A stretch of 64,000 nt of DNA from Prorocentrum cordatum. Taxonomy: Eukaryota > Sar > Dinophyceae > Prorocentrales > Prorocentraceae. The stretch lies in NCBI GenBank assembly GCA_963575745.1, contig CAUYUJ010016344.1, positions 1 to 64,000 on the forward strand, written 5' to 3'. The notes under the pieces were generated by a model. That model worked only from the letters and a program-made list of their open reading frames with translations, did not search any database and was not told the origin of the DNA. A program made the translations under genes and the position numbers. Shown here piece by piece: positions 10,630 to 22,100 of the stretch. The first letter of the stretch is position 1; each line of letters begins with the position of its first letter.

Positions 10630-10980
10630 CGGGGCCCAGATTCGGCACGCAGGGCCGATGGAGTGCTGAATCCGCGGGAGCAGCGCCGCAGAAGCGCGGG
10701 AGACGCGCCTCGGGGCCCCCAACCAACTAGGTGGAGCGCGGGAGGGAGAGCGAAGACACGGATTCGGCAGGGAATCGGCCTTTGCGCGCCGAATCCGTAA
10801 GGCGCGGGAGACGCAGATTCGGCACGCAATGGCCGATTCCATGCCGAATCTGCGTCTCCCGCGCTCCCTCCTGCGTTCCCCCCGTTGGTTGTGGGCCCCA
10901 GGGCGCGGGATACACAGATTCAGCACGCAATGGCCGATTCCATGCCGAATCTGCGTCTCCCGCGCTCCCCCCTCGCTCTC
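10630..10980. repeat. array of palindromes built on GATTCGGCA...TGCCGAATC
   Basis: At least three, probably four, foldback units lie in tandem. The unit at 10802-10864 is a perfect stem: 23-base arms (10802-10824 and 10842-10864) around a 17-base loop. The unit at 10903-10965 has the same loop and right arm with a few changes in the left arm, and units near 10733-10795 and 10640-10690 are more diverged. Between them, CCCCCAACCAACTAGGTGGAG (near 10717) and its near-reverse-complement near 10880-10900 form a larger outer inverted repeat. The array abuts a (TCC)n tract. Confidence 0.85.
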
Positions 10981-10987
10981 CCCCAGT

Positions 10988-11150
10988 CTCCTCCTCCCCC
11001 TCCTCCTCCTCCTCCTCCTCCTCCTCCTAATCCTCCTCCTCCTCCTCCTATCCTCCCCTCCTCCTCCTAATCCTCCTCCTCCTCCTCCTCCTCCTCCTCC
11101 TCCTCCTCCTCCTCCTCCTCCTCCTCCTCTCTCCTGCTCTCCATCTCCTG
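10988..11150. repeat. (TCC)n microsatellite
   Basis: Near-continuous CCT triplets with occasional TAAT interruptions, ending in CTCCTGCTCTCC-type variants. Open frames across it (poly-Pro, poly-Ser, poly-Leu and poly-Gly) are composition effects. Confidence 0.95.
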
Positions 11151-12060
11151 CTCTCCTTTGTATACCTTTGTATACCTTTGGATGCAAACGATTATGGTTG
11201 TATATGGTCGAGTTTGTGTGTGTGTAGTTTCACTTTTCGTTGTATGCGTACGCTCTACTCTTCAGGCGAGGCGCCGGCGTACGTGCAGGATGGCGGTCCT
11301 GCGAGAGCACGGCGGTTGGGCCAGAGCCCCGGATGCACTGCGAGATGCTCTATGTGATCCATGAGCGCAAAAGCTCGCGGAGGAGGCGGAGGGAATGCGA
11401 CGACGACGACGACGAACAGCACGATAAGCAGGCCTGCAGGAGGCGGACCTTGAGGAAACGCCTCCAGCCTCGAAGCTTCAGACCTCGTCGGGGTCAACGA
11501 TACTCCAGGTTGAGCCTGGCCCAGGCCATTTCCGCAAGTACGGGCCATGACGCGAAGAAGCTCCCAAAAGACCCGGGCTGGTGGACGGGAGGGGAGCAAG
11601 GGATATTGGCTCCAAGTGGCCGGCTCCAGAAACCCTACGCGCAAGAGTGTTGAGGTCTCGCTTTTGCTTCTGCCGCCGTCCGCCGGCTTGCGGAGGCGCC
11701 CTCGTTTCACCTCCGCCGAGGAAGAGATGCCCGACTCCTCCTTTGATTCCTTGAAGGTGGGCTCTCGCCGGATCGTCCCGGGTGGCTCCCGAAGCCCGAG
11801 TCGGCCAGAGGGCCTCGGAGGGGGACTGGGCAAACCCACCGCTGGTGCTGGACCCCGTGCGCTGGCCCCCCCGACCTTGCTCCTCTGCGCTCCGCCCGAG
11901 AGCCTAGAAGACGCGGACGACCTTCGAATACCTCCGAGCAAGTCGACGGCGACGACCACGACGAGAACCTCCAAGAAAGTGCGAACATCGTCGAGCAACG
12001 TCGATAACAATTGAAAGCGGTCGACGACCTCGACACGACGACCTCGACAGAAATCATCCC
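11151..12060. other. unassigned sequence with opposing open frames
   Basis: A 251-codon minus frame (11255-12010) and a 155-codon plus frame (11547-12014) overlap. The plus frame's second half, with SAEEEMPDSSFDSLKVGSRR, is compositionally plausible as coding, as are parts of the minus frame. No motif decides between them. The plus frame ends just before a (GAC)n run at about 12065-12122. Confidence 0.3.
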
Positions 12061-12064
12061 CGAT

Positions 12065-12098
<34 letters not shown>

Positions 12099-12399
12099 GA
12101 CGGCGACGACGACGACGACGACCTCAGGAGGCAGCAGGCGGGACGGGGGCGGCGCGGCGCAGAGGTTGCCGTGCAGGAGACGGGTCCTCCTCTTCCTCCT
12201 CTCCCTCCTCATGCTCCTCTGGCGGAGAGGGGCCGTGGACCCCGGGGCTTCCCTCGTCGGGACCAACTCGTCCTCCCGATCGTTCTCTGACGGTCCCGGA
12301 GCCCACGAACGCCCCGTGGAGGCCGAATGCGGCGAAAAGCCTGGCGAAAGGGGGGCCATTGGGGGACCGGGGGATCGCCACCTCCTCGAGGAAGAGGCC

Positions 12400-12700
12400 C
12401 CACCCCCCAAAGCCGCGACGGGTCGCCCAGAACGCTCGAGATCCGCCAGAGAAACCTCCTCGAGATCTTCGGCCATTGGCCCTCGATCCTCAGGAGGAGC
12501 TGGCGATCACCCCCCCCCCCCTGGTGGTGACCCCGCTGGGGCGCCGCCTGAAGTTGCGCGCTGTCGACGGGCGGAGCGGCCGGGGGAGGGCCCGGCAAAG
12601 CGCGCCCGCCTCCTCGCCGCCCTGGAGCTCGGCCCGGAGCCGGTCGATGCTCGCGCGCACCTCGGCGCTCTGGGGCCTCTGTCACCCCTGCTGGGGTCTG
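12400..12700 (-). CDS. possible exon pieces, unknown protein
   Basis: Two minus-strand pieces look coding by composition. One reads EVRASIDRLRAELQGGEEAG (about 12665-12605) and is helix-like. The other reads MAEDLEEVSLADLERSGRPV (from about 12476 downward). They are in different frames, so an intron or a frameshift would be needed to join them. Flanking DNA is a (GAC)n run at 12065-12122 and a pyrimidine-rich tract at 12710-12960. There is no recognised domain. This may be coincidence in a GC-rich region. Confidence 0.25.
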
Positions 12701-12709
12701 TGTTCTGCC

Positions 12710-13276
12710 CCACTCCTGCCCCCCCCCCCTCCTCTCCTCCTGTGCCCCTCCCCTTCCCCTCCTCCCCCCCCTCGCGCCTCCTCTCCTTCCGCCTTCATCG
12801 TGCCTCCCTACCTTTACCGTCGCCTCCACTCCCACCTCCCCTACCTCCCCTGTCTTGCCTTCGTTCGCACTATCTTCCCGCTTTTCCTCCCCTCCTCGCC
12901 TCTTCTTTCCCTCCTCTCTCCTCCCTCCTTTCTGTCCACGTCCCTTTGACCGCCGTCCCCTCCACCTTCACTCCTCCTGGGGCAGCTGGGGAGGAGGCAG
13001 TCACGCTGGCCAGCTCGGGGCTACTCGTGATGCGGCGCTTCCTCTCACGATCTTGCACACTTCTACATTGACCCTACTGGCAGTAGAGTCGAACCAAAGG
13101 TTCAGCCATCCTCCCCCCCATGAGCGGTTGCCCTTGGCGGGGGGGGGTCAAACTTAGAAGCTGTAAATAGAAAGCGCGTGGGACAGAGGGAGGACCCCTC
13201 AGGGAGCGGGGTGGCTAAATCCCCCAGCGGTCCTAGGGTCGATCGAGGGGGAGAAGAACGACTAAGCGGCGGGGAC
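12710..13276. other. pyrimidine-rich tract, no gene
   Basis: C/T-rich sequence (CTCCTCCC and CCTTCC variants) to about 12960, then ordinary sequence leading into the next microsatellite. It extends open frames from the left on the plus strand as Pro/Ser/Leu-rich tails that I do not accept as protein. Confidence 0.55.
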
Positions 13277-13560
13277 TCCTCCTCCTCCTCCTCCTCCTCC
13301 TCCTCCTCCTCCTCATCCTCCTCCTACTGTTCCTGCTCCTCCTCCTCCTTCTCCTCCTCCTCGTCCTCGTCCCTCCTCCCTCCTCCTCCTCCTCCTCCTC
13401 TCCTCCTCCGCCCATTATCCTCCTCCTCCTCCTCCTCCTCCTCCTCCTCCTCCTCCTCGTCCTCCTCCTCCTCCTCCTCCTCCTCCTCCTCCTCCTCCTC
13501 CTCCTCCTCCTCCTCCGTTCTTCCCATCCTCCTCCTCCTCCTCCTCCTCCTCCTCCTCCG
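13277..13560. repeat. (TCC)n microsatellite
   Basis: About 280 bases of almost pure CCT triplets with a few CGT, CAT and CTGTT interruptions. Confidence 0.95.
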
Positions 13561-14427
13561 CGAGCGCATCGCGGAAAGGCCGAAACCTGCCTTTCCCGAG
13601 TTCATCCGCCGCCCTGGCCCTGCCGCGCCCTCCCCCAGGGAGCGAACTCCTAGTACTGGTGGTCGCCGATATCCAAGAAATGCCGTAGGACGACACTCCA
13701 ACACATCAGTACAAGGGCTGACAGGTGCACAGAACAGAAACCAACAGATGACGCAGCAGGCGAAGTACGCTGCTCGAGACGACCAGTCTGGTCCAAGTGG
13801 CCAGGGAAGGTGTCCCACTTCACTGGCCTCCCCCGCTGGTGCCGTTCAGCCCAGGGCGTCGGCCAGCGGGTTCTCACGTGGGGGCCCGACGCCTTGAGCC
13901 CCGCCGGAACAAGAGGTGGAACTCGAATTCGGGCATCCGCGCGTGGTAATCATCACACCACTGCCAGAGACCCACAAAACTCAGAGCCTGCAAATATGGA
14001 GAACGCAACGAAGAGCAGCACAAACTTGGTGCTCAAAGGCTGGCAACTACCCGCCTCACGATATCATTGGTAAATGTGTGTCGCCCCTCGCTCAGCCTGT
14101 CCAGTTTACGCCTGAGACTGCTTGCCGTAGGTCGTCGCCGCGCTGTGCCGCCCAGCTGCCTTGCACACCTGCAACAAACCCGCCAAGCCCGACACAGCTT
14201 CACCGAACAAAAGCATCTCCTGCAGGCCGTATACGCTCCAGAATTCAAAAGATCGCGCGTTCTCAGCGAATCGCATGCATTCCAGGCCCCAGATAACTGT
14301 CAGCGAGCCGCAACGCCGCGGTGAGCGCTTCAGTGTTGGTTGAGGACTTGGCCGCCAACCCGAAGAAAACAACCTGGGCCTGGCATTTCATGCGACCCAG
14401 TTCGGCGCGCGTGGTGAAGACTAAATG
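13561..14427. other. no gene recognised
   Basis: Mixed sequence with short frames only (longest about 126 codons). It contains no repeat that I recognise elsewhere in the window and lies just 3' of the minus-strand LINE relic that begins at 14428. Confidence 0.45.
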
Positions 14428-17250
14428 TTAGCCCGGACCTTGGCCTCCTTGGCCCCTCTGCCACAACGTTGACCACGCGCGACGCACCAACCCGTTGGCC
14501 GTCGCCACGAACAGGTGCGTCTGGATAACCAGCCTTGTCGGTGCCCCTTTCTCATGCAATTTGGGAAGCAGCTTTGGATCCACCCAAGCGCCTTGCGCAA
14601 TCATAAACCCCATGGCCTCGGCAAATTGATGGTTAACGTACTGTTGATACTTGAGGTCGGCATGGCCCACTTCTGCGAATACATTGGGCGCTCTGCGCGA
14701 TTTAGCCCCCTCCTTCGCGAAGTGATCAGCCCAATTGCCGCGCCGCCAAATTGGCGACAGCAGCCTGTCCAGGTACTCGCTCGCATCCAATTGTGATTGC
14801 GCCCGTGCCACGCCGGGCGGCTCTGTCCCGACCGTCGCGAAGGTCCCCCTCCAAACATCAACGCGTTTTGCCGTCGCACCCTCCTGCCTGGGGCTCCAGT
14901 TTTGAACATGGTCAGTCAAGTCCGATGCCACCAGCTTCGCCCTCGGGAGAAGGCCACGCGCCTTGCGGTTTGCCGATCGCAAGAAAGAGGCCGACAAATC
15001 TGCGCGGAGCGTTTGGCCATCGACTGGAACCTGCACCACCGCCCAGCCACGATTGCACATGTCGGGCATCGCAGACTCGGAGCCGAACCCGCCCGTGAAG
15101 ACTGTATCTGACCAACCTTCCGCATCTGAGACTCCATGGCCCATCGCCCCCAACCCCAACGTCCACCTTCGAGCTGGCCCGTCCAGTTACGCTGGCACGA
15201 TTGGAAGCCCAACCGGCAACTCAAGCGCATCATGATCGGGGCCGCACGTACCACGTTGATGCCCTTTGTCCAGCATCCACGTTTGAACGCCCCGAAGCTT
15301 CTCCGCAGGGCCCTGACCTCCGCCATCTGAGATCCCAGCGGTCAGCCTTCTGCAACGATGACAGCGATGCACTGGCGCGCCCTTTGGCCCATCACATGCG
15401 CCGCAAGCCTCTGTTCTCGCAAGTCCGAGAAGATGCTCCAGCGCTGGGGTAAAAGTACCCAACTCCAAAGCGTACTCATGCACCCGGCCTGCCTTGACTG
15501 GTTGAGCTTCGCCTTCTTTCCTGCGACAGCAGTCCCCATGGCTCCTCCCCAAAACGACGCCCCGATACCAACGCCAACAGTGTGGTGGCCAATTATGTTC
15601 TCATGCTGCCAACGCTCAACGCCTTGGCGCACAAGCTACTCCACCTCATATGGACAAACAAACAACACACATGTGTTGTCGCCATGATCCGTCAGCAATT
15701 GCTGCCGTTGCCGACTCCGTGGTCAGGCCAATCCAAGTAAGACTGCACCAAGCCCCAACAATCGGACCTCGCACTAACGACCATCTGATTAAGACACCTT
15801 CCTTGCTAGCGAAACCTTGGCGCATAAATCTCCAAGCGTTCTCCAATCTGCCAAGACTGCGCCTTTGGTCCCATGCAATGTTGGCGCACCTCGCCGGTTG
15901 CACTGTGGATGCGAAGATCGGATCGCACGGTGGGCTGCTCGGCGTGACCAGATGCGCTGCAAGAGAAGCTCCGCGCCTGTTTGCACCTGCCAGATCACCA
16001 GCAAACCTCCACAGCCGAGCAGTTGCAGGCCGCGTGCACAAGCCGCGCCGGCCCCGCGCGCAGCCGCCGGGAGCGCCACCACATGCCGAAAGCTGCCTCT
16101 CATATCACCAGCTGCGCCTCCGAGTCGCATTAGTCGCACCCCTCGGCTCATTGAACCTTGAACTCTGACGTTGGACTGCTTCCGCGCGCGCTTGCCTCCG
16201 CTCCACCCTATGTCCAAGGCTGCGAATCTGGTGAGTGCGTCGCATGCCCGGTCTGCCTGCTGCAGCCTTGCACCTGCGCGGAGCTTCGTCCATCGCAGCC
16301 GCGAGCCCAGATTTGTCACCCTCCACAGCCAGCCCAAATTTGGAAGCATTCTGCTTGGAAGTCTTCACCGCGCTCCAAATCTGGCCCGCGTCGGCGTTCA
16401 CCGCCCCCGCCCATTGAATTGTTAGGTCGCCCACCGAAGCCCCCGGCCATGAACGCGGCCCTCTGAGCTCAGCCAATAAAAGCCAGGAGAGACCGCGAAG
16501 CAGGGTCGTTGCGTGCGCGCGCCCAAGCAGAAAGCCGCGCGACGTGGCCACTGCTCTGCTGATCGAGCCGTGGGCCTTCACGCGTCAAGGCATATGGTAT
16601 ACTTGTTGGAGCACCAGAAATAGCCTCAGGTCGCACTGTAACCTTCCATCTTCCGGGGCACAACTGGCGCCATTTACCAGTTCGTACCATTTGTATGCTC
16701 CCAGCGCTGCCGCGAAACTTTGCTCGCCCAAATCGATCGCGAGCTCGGCTTGGAGATAGCGGTCGGAAGTGCAGTCCGAGGGTGATCGCCCTTCCCCATG
16801 CCCCCCATAGGGCTGCAGAGGGATGATGAGCTAGCCGCGCCATTAACGCGCTTGACCTGGCCCGCCCCAAAATACTTACGAAGGTGCTCATCGACTCGCA
16901 TTCCAAATCCGCGCCGCGGGCCAAACTACCAGCGTTCTACATGTCATGGATTATCTTGCCAACGCCCCAACACCACTCTTCGACGCAGTAAGCGAAGTCT
17001 CCGGAGCACCCCCCTTTGCCCAAACGTGGCATGGTCTTGGAAGCTCTGGACGGCCCCGCGGAACATTCCGCTGGCAATCTCCTGGTCAATATTTCGCATC
17101 GCTTGGCAACTTGATCTGTTGCAAATTGTTGTCGCTTCGCGAATCCCCACCAGCCCATCCAGAAACGATGCCCAGAGGAATTGCCTCGATCAGAGAAGTG
17201 GGCAGCACACAGAGGAAGCCATTATGAGACATCTTGGGATATCTTGAGCC
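14428..17250 (-). mobile_element. decayed LINE relic with RNase H-like end
   Basis: Minus-strand fragments in several frames fit the 3' half of a LINE. Near 16440-16300 a thumb-like stretch reads VGDLTIQWAGAVNADAG and FGLAVEGDKSGLA. Near 15470-15400 a cysteine/histidine cluster reads EACGACDGPKGAPVHRC, as in LINE tails. The 243-codon frame 14428-15159 holds VFTGGFGSES in the place of an RNase H TDGS motif and GNWADHFAKEGAKS, resembling the late RNase H helix. The catalytic aspartate motif is changed, and frames shift repeatedly. Assignment rests on motif order, so the family is moderately sure and the boundaries are approximate. Confidence 0.55.
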
Positions 17251-17253
17251 ATC

Positions 17254-17990
17254 TTGGAGGTCATTTTGGGCTCTCCCAGACGCTCTTGGAGTCATCTTAA
17301 TCCGTGCCCCCCCCCAAGAGGCCTCCATGTGGCTAAAACCTGTGTAGAATCAATGATTAGGCATTCTCGCCGAGGCCTCTTGGAGCATCTTGGGTGCATC
17401 TGGGGGGGCTCTTGGGGCCTCTTGGGGGTCTCTTGGGGGCCTCCGGGGGGCCTCTTGGGGGCCTCTTGGGGCCATTTTGGGGCCATCTTGGGACCTCTTG
17501 GGGCTTCCTGGGCGCTTCTTGGGGCCATCTTGGAGGGAGTCGATCAAACAAGAGGGGGGGGTGAATTAGCGCCCCCCCTCGGAAGCCCCTAAAATCGCCT
17601 CTTGGACCCCTCTTGGAACGCTCTTGGAGTGCTCTTGGGCGCTCTTGGGGCCGTCTTGGGGCTCTTTTGGGGCTCTCTTGGGGCCCTCTTGGGCCATCTT
17701 GGAGCCATCTCCAGGCCTCGGATGGCCATCGGAAGCGAAAAGGCGAGAAAGCAAAAATCATTGATTTTCCTTAGGTTTTGGGACGATTTTGGCCTCTTCG
17801 GGGCCTCCTTGGGGAGCTGTTTGGCCACTTGGAGTTATCTTGGGGCCGTCTTTGGGCTTCTTGGAACCATCTTAGGAGCCATCTCGAGCGATCTTGCGCT
17901 ATCTTGAGCCATCTTGGAGCTCATCTTGGGTTCTCTGAGGCGCTCTTGGAGCCGTCTTGGGCCATCTGGGACGCTCTAACTACCCGCGGC
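17254..17990 (-). repeat. CCAAGAGG-type minisatellite, inverted copy
   Basis: On the plus strand this reads CTTGGGGCCTCTTGGGGGTC and variants, the reverse complement of the array at 8610-9665. AT-richer cores lie at about 17335-17385 and 17725-17795. Read on the minus strand, the second core carries TCTCGCCTTTTCGCTTCCGA, matching the cores of the other array. Unit spacing is again about 10-13 bases. Confidence 0.8.
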
Positions 17991-18362
17991 CCCCCCCGTC
18001 CAGGTCCAGGGGAGGGGGTAGGGGGAGGGGTAAACCCCTCCCCAAGGGGGAAGAGGGAGGGGTGGAAGAGGATCTGCTCTAGACCACCTACGCCCAGAGG
18101 GCTGGTGGGATTAAGCCCATCCCTGATCCCCCACCCATGGGGCCAGCGCCTCCTCGGCCAGAACCACTGCAGTCGGCCGTGCTCATCCTGGCCCACTTGC
18201 GCCGAGGTGTAGCGGCGAGCCATTTCCAGCACCTTTTTCTGACATGAACCCTGCGCCCACTGCGTCCAGACACACTCTGTTTCCTGCGCATTCGCCTGGC
18301 ACAACGCCTCGACATGCATCTATTTTGTACGCCGCGAAATTGCATGCCGCGCTCGCAAAAGT
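17991..18362 (-). pseudogene. left flank of the insertion: older open frame, unknown
   Basis: On the minus strand the 132-codon frame 17921-18319 reads protein-like at its start, with CQANAQETECVWTQWAQGSC and KKVLEMARRYTSAQVG. The frame then runs into GC-rich sequence. The tyrosine-recombinase element at 18363-25805 ends immediately upstream. Right-flank frames on the same strand (25403-26041 and 25999-26418) are similarly protein-like, so both flanks probably belong to one older gene or element split by the insertion. No domain recognised. Confidence 0.4.
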
Positions 18363-18606
18363 TTATTTATGTTTGTACAGCTACGGGGAGGGGCCAGCCA
18401 CAAGAGGGGGTCGGGCGGAGGCCTCCGACAGGAGTGCCGAATGAGAGAGCGAAACTTTTCACACCAGTGGGCGGGCCTCGCCCGATGATCTTGCAAACAC
18501 GAATCTCGAGAGATGCCAGGCGTGCTCCGACTCGGGCCGTTGCTCGAGTAGGCCCGCAATCTACATCACGGGGCACGCCCAGAACTAAAGTTAATCGTGA
18601 TTACCC
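18363..18606 (-). repeat. split direct repeat B2 (outer)
   Basis: 244 nt matching 18722-18965 at a constant offset of 359, with a single visible difference (T versus G near 18526/18885). It begins on the plus strand with TTATTTATGTTTGTACAGC. It is the last component of the element on the minus strand and defines its 3' boundary. Confidence 0.93.
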
Positions 18607-18627
18607 TTCACAAGGGCAGGGGGGGCG

Positions 18628-18726
18628 GGACCGAAAAAGCTATGAGCACACACAAAGATAAGGAGAGTACAGACGGCCCACGACCCCGCACACTGCGACA
18701 TAAAAGATTGTTTGAAAACAGTTATT
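18628..18726 (-). repeat. split direct repeat A2 (inner)
   Basis: 99 nt matching 25707-25805 at a constant offset of 7079, from GGACCGAAAAAGC to GAAAACAGTTATT. It abuts B1 with a 5-nt overlap (TTATT, 18722-18726). In this element class the A2/B1 junction corresponds to the circular-intermediate junction. Confidence 0.93.
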
Positions 18727-18965
18727 TATGTTTGTACAGCTACGGGGAGGGGCCAGCCACAAGAGGGGGTCGGGCGGAGGCCTCCGACAGGAGTGCCGAA
18801 TGAGAGAGCGAAACTTTTCACACCAGTGGGCGGGCCTCGCCCGATGATCTTGCAAACACGAATCTCGAGAGATGCCAGGCGTGCGCCGACTCGGGCCGTT
18901 GCTCGAGTAGGCCCGCAATCTACATCACGGGGCACGCCCAGAACTAAAGTTAATCGTGATTACCC
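18722..18965 (-). repeat. split direct repeat B1 (inner)
   Basis: 244 nt, the partner of B2. It lies 3' of the Pol open frame on the minus strand and runs into A2. The nearest end of the Pol frame is about 200 bases away at 19167. Confidence 0.93.
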
Positions 18966-19166
18966 GTCCACGCCGCAACGCAAGCATCTGGCCCAATGGG
19001 CCCTCAGCCTGCTTCCAAAATCAGCAAACCAATAGGGAGGGAGGGAGGGAAACAAGGATACAACTTAAAAGACCCAGACTTACCCCCTTATGGCTAGCCC
19101 ACAAGTTCCCCCCATTACTGACTGTGAGAGCGAGGCGAAGGAAAGAGGCAAGAGTGGCGCCAACGC

Positions 19167-22100
19167 TTAGGTCCTGCGTCGGGCGCGTGCACGATGAGCG
19201 CTGGACGGCTTGCCGGATGGCCCAGCCCTGCTCACTTGGCCCTCGTCAAAAACCTGCACCTCATCGTCTCTGACCCGCGCGAGCTTCTCCACCAGTAGCT
19301 TCGCCAGCGGGGTGTCGGACACGGGTGAGTTCATGATTGCCTCCTTCAGCTGCTTGGCCGGCTGACGCCAAAAGCTGCGGCCCGTCTCCATCGTCGTCGA
19401 TGGCAATTGTGAACGGCGTCTGATGAGCGTGTGGACCTTGGTGTAGCGGCTCAGAGCTGATGGGGTCTTCCAACGCCCACGTCTGCGGGCCTCCTCCAGT
19501 CCTCCGCCCGCCGCGACAAAGTCGGCCGCCGCGGCGTGGCGGATGCCATGCGGAGGTCCCATGTGCTCCAAACCCAGCTCGCCCAGCAGCTTGGCCCACG
19601 AACGCCTGAAACTGCCCTGGCTCACGGGCAGCACGAGCTCTTGGTCCGAGATGACCGAGACAAGAACCTCCATGATGGCCTTGGCAACCTTCATCTTGAG
19701 CTCGACACCCTGGTCGGAACCGGTCTTCACTTTCTCGCCGCGCTCTCGCCTTCCAAGGAGTAGTGCGACCCGCCCGTCCCTGTCGATGCTCACGTCGTTC
19801 TTCCGCAGCTGGCACCAGTCTTGCTCCCTCAACCATCCGTCAAGCTGCACGAGCGCGGCCGCGCCCTCAATGATCATGCCGCGCTCGAAGAACGCCTTGA
19901 TGATGGTCCCCATCGCCTCCATCGGGATAGGCTCGCCCTCCCCGCCGAAGCCCATGCGCTCCCAGCTCTTGAGTGCGCGGGCTGCGACTGGGAGGAAGTT
20001 CCTGTGGTCCTCGAAGATGTGCATGAACCCGTTGAAAAGGTAGCTCGCTTTCATGAAGCTGGCCTGCTGCACATAGCACATGTCGGCGATGTAGTCCGCC
20101 AACGCCCTGTCGCGCTCCGCCACCGTGCTGAACGGCTGGCCGGAGCGCTTCACCTCCACTAAGAAATCCTTGACCGCTCGCTGGTACTGGATGTTGGTGT
20201 TGTCGTCGACAGCGTGGATCACCAGCCGGTTGTTGTACTTCAGCGGGCCCTCGGCGGCCCTCTCCCAGGCAAGGGCTCCTCTCTGCTTGAGCGGGGGGGG
20301 CTTCGGCCCCCGCGGGGCCGCCGCCGCCCGCTGCGTCGAGACGAAGAGGATCACCAATGGGAGTGTCCAGCGGTTCCTCGCCGTCGCAGCCCCCGAAGCC
20401 AGTGGAGCAGCCGATTGGGTGTGTACCTCGTGCTGTGGCCCGCCTTCGTCTCCTCCGCCGCTCCCAGGTCGACCTGTCGAGACGGTCCGTCGGCGACGTT
20501 GACCTCGGAGGGTACCCAACGATAATATGGACGCAGTCGGCACACCAGCTGTACAACTCCCGCCATTCTCGCCAGATGTAGTAGAGCCCGTGCCGAGCTT
20601 CTCCCCTTGGTCAGCACCCCGAGGCTCACCAAAGAGTCCGTCATGATGAGTACTCGAGATCTCCAGGCCCTCGAAGTCCTCGACAGGTGTCGTAGCAGCC
20701 CCACTATCGTCCTCAGCTCCAACATTGTTGTGCTCCTCCCTCTGCCAGCGTCCCTGGAACAAGACCCTCCACCTCTGCTCGTCGAGCCAGCTCTCCTGTG
20801 GTGGAAGATGTTGCGCTCGGGCCCTCACGACTCGAGGCAGTCCATGACGCAGCCTCACCTGCGCACCGTCCGGGACCCTCTCCCAAGAGGGCTCGACGCT
20901 CCTCACCACCTGAGCGTAGGTCTCGCAGAAGAGGACGGGGCACGGGCAGGCGATCTTCGTCCACTTGGTACCGCCCGGGCCGCTGCCCCGCAACTCGCGA
21001 TGCACCAGCCCTGTCCTCGAGCAGCGTCCCCGCGTGCCCTGACATCGACGCTCCATCACACAGAGGGCCCTGCAGTTGGTGACCAGGGTGGTCGGCTTCT
21101 TCCACTCCTCCCCGTACTGGCAGTAGTCCAGGCTGATCCTGATGACCTCGGACCTCGCGAGCAGCTCGAGCATGGGCGGGAAGACCCACATCAGGCTGGA
21201 CTCGGGGTTCTCGATCACGAAGTAGATCCCTTCCCTGATGCAGAAGAGCGCCGCCTGCACCGCCAGCATACACAGCGCAGATCCCTCCTGCGCCTTCTCC
21301 GCGTCGCCTGGAGTCAGACCTGGCAGGCCCCAGGGACAGTCGAGCGATCTCAGGGGAGGTCGCCTCGCCCGCGAGAAGGTAGAACAGGGAGGGGCCATGT
21401 GTATCCACCACCACCACCGCCATCGTAGCCGTCGGAAGAGACGTTCGAGGATGGAAACATTGAGGAGATCGTACTCGCGGCCACGGGCCACATCCCATGC
21501 CTCTCCCCACGAGAGAGTCCGACCGAGGATCGCCTGTAGGAGCCTCTCGCTGCCCGCGAACAGCTCCAGAAAGCCCGGTCTCCCCATCTCTGGTGACATT
21601 GGCGCGTCGTCCTCGTCGCCCTCGGCCTCGACCTCCTGCTCCACCTCCGTGTAAGCTCGTGCCGCCTGAATCGTCCATGACTGCAGCGACCCCCGACTGA
21701 GCTCTGTCCTGATTTCCTCCACATCGGCCTTCGTCACAACCGCTGCGAAACCCTCCTCCGACGCATCCGTCATGTAGACCCTCTCCAGCGAGGGGGCCTC
21801 CAGGTCCGCCTCCATGAAGACGTGCAGCGCCGAGAGCGCCTGCAGCTCGCTCAGTACCTGGACGTCCAGCTTCTGCCATCTCATCGCATCCTCCTCGCAG
21901 AACCCGTGCATCCAGCGGTAGGCGGCGTCCAAGATGCAGAAGGCCGCCCTGTTGGTCATGATCGCCCACGTCCACAGGCCCAGCAAACTGCTGAGAGCAG
22001 CCGGGGGTACACGACCCATGATGACCACCGCTTCGGTCGCCAGCACCATGTCTCTCATCTTGTCCTGGACGACGCGTAGCCTGTATGGCCTTGGGCCAAT

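Noticed and set aside
12064-13071. 335-codon plus-strand frame starting with poly-Thr
   Set aside because: Begins in (GAC)n, ends in pyrimidine-rich DNA, and the middle reads better as protein on the opposite strand.
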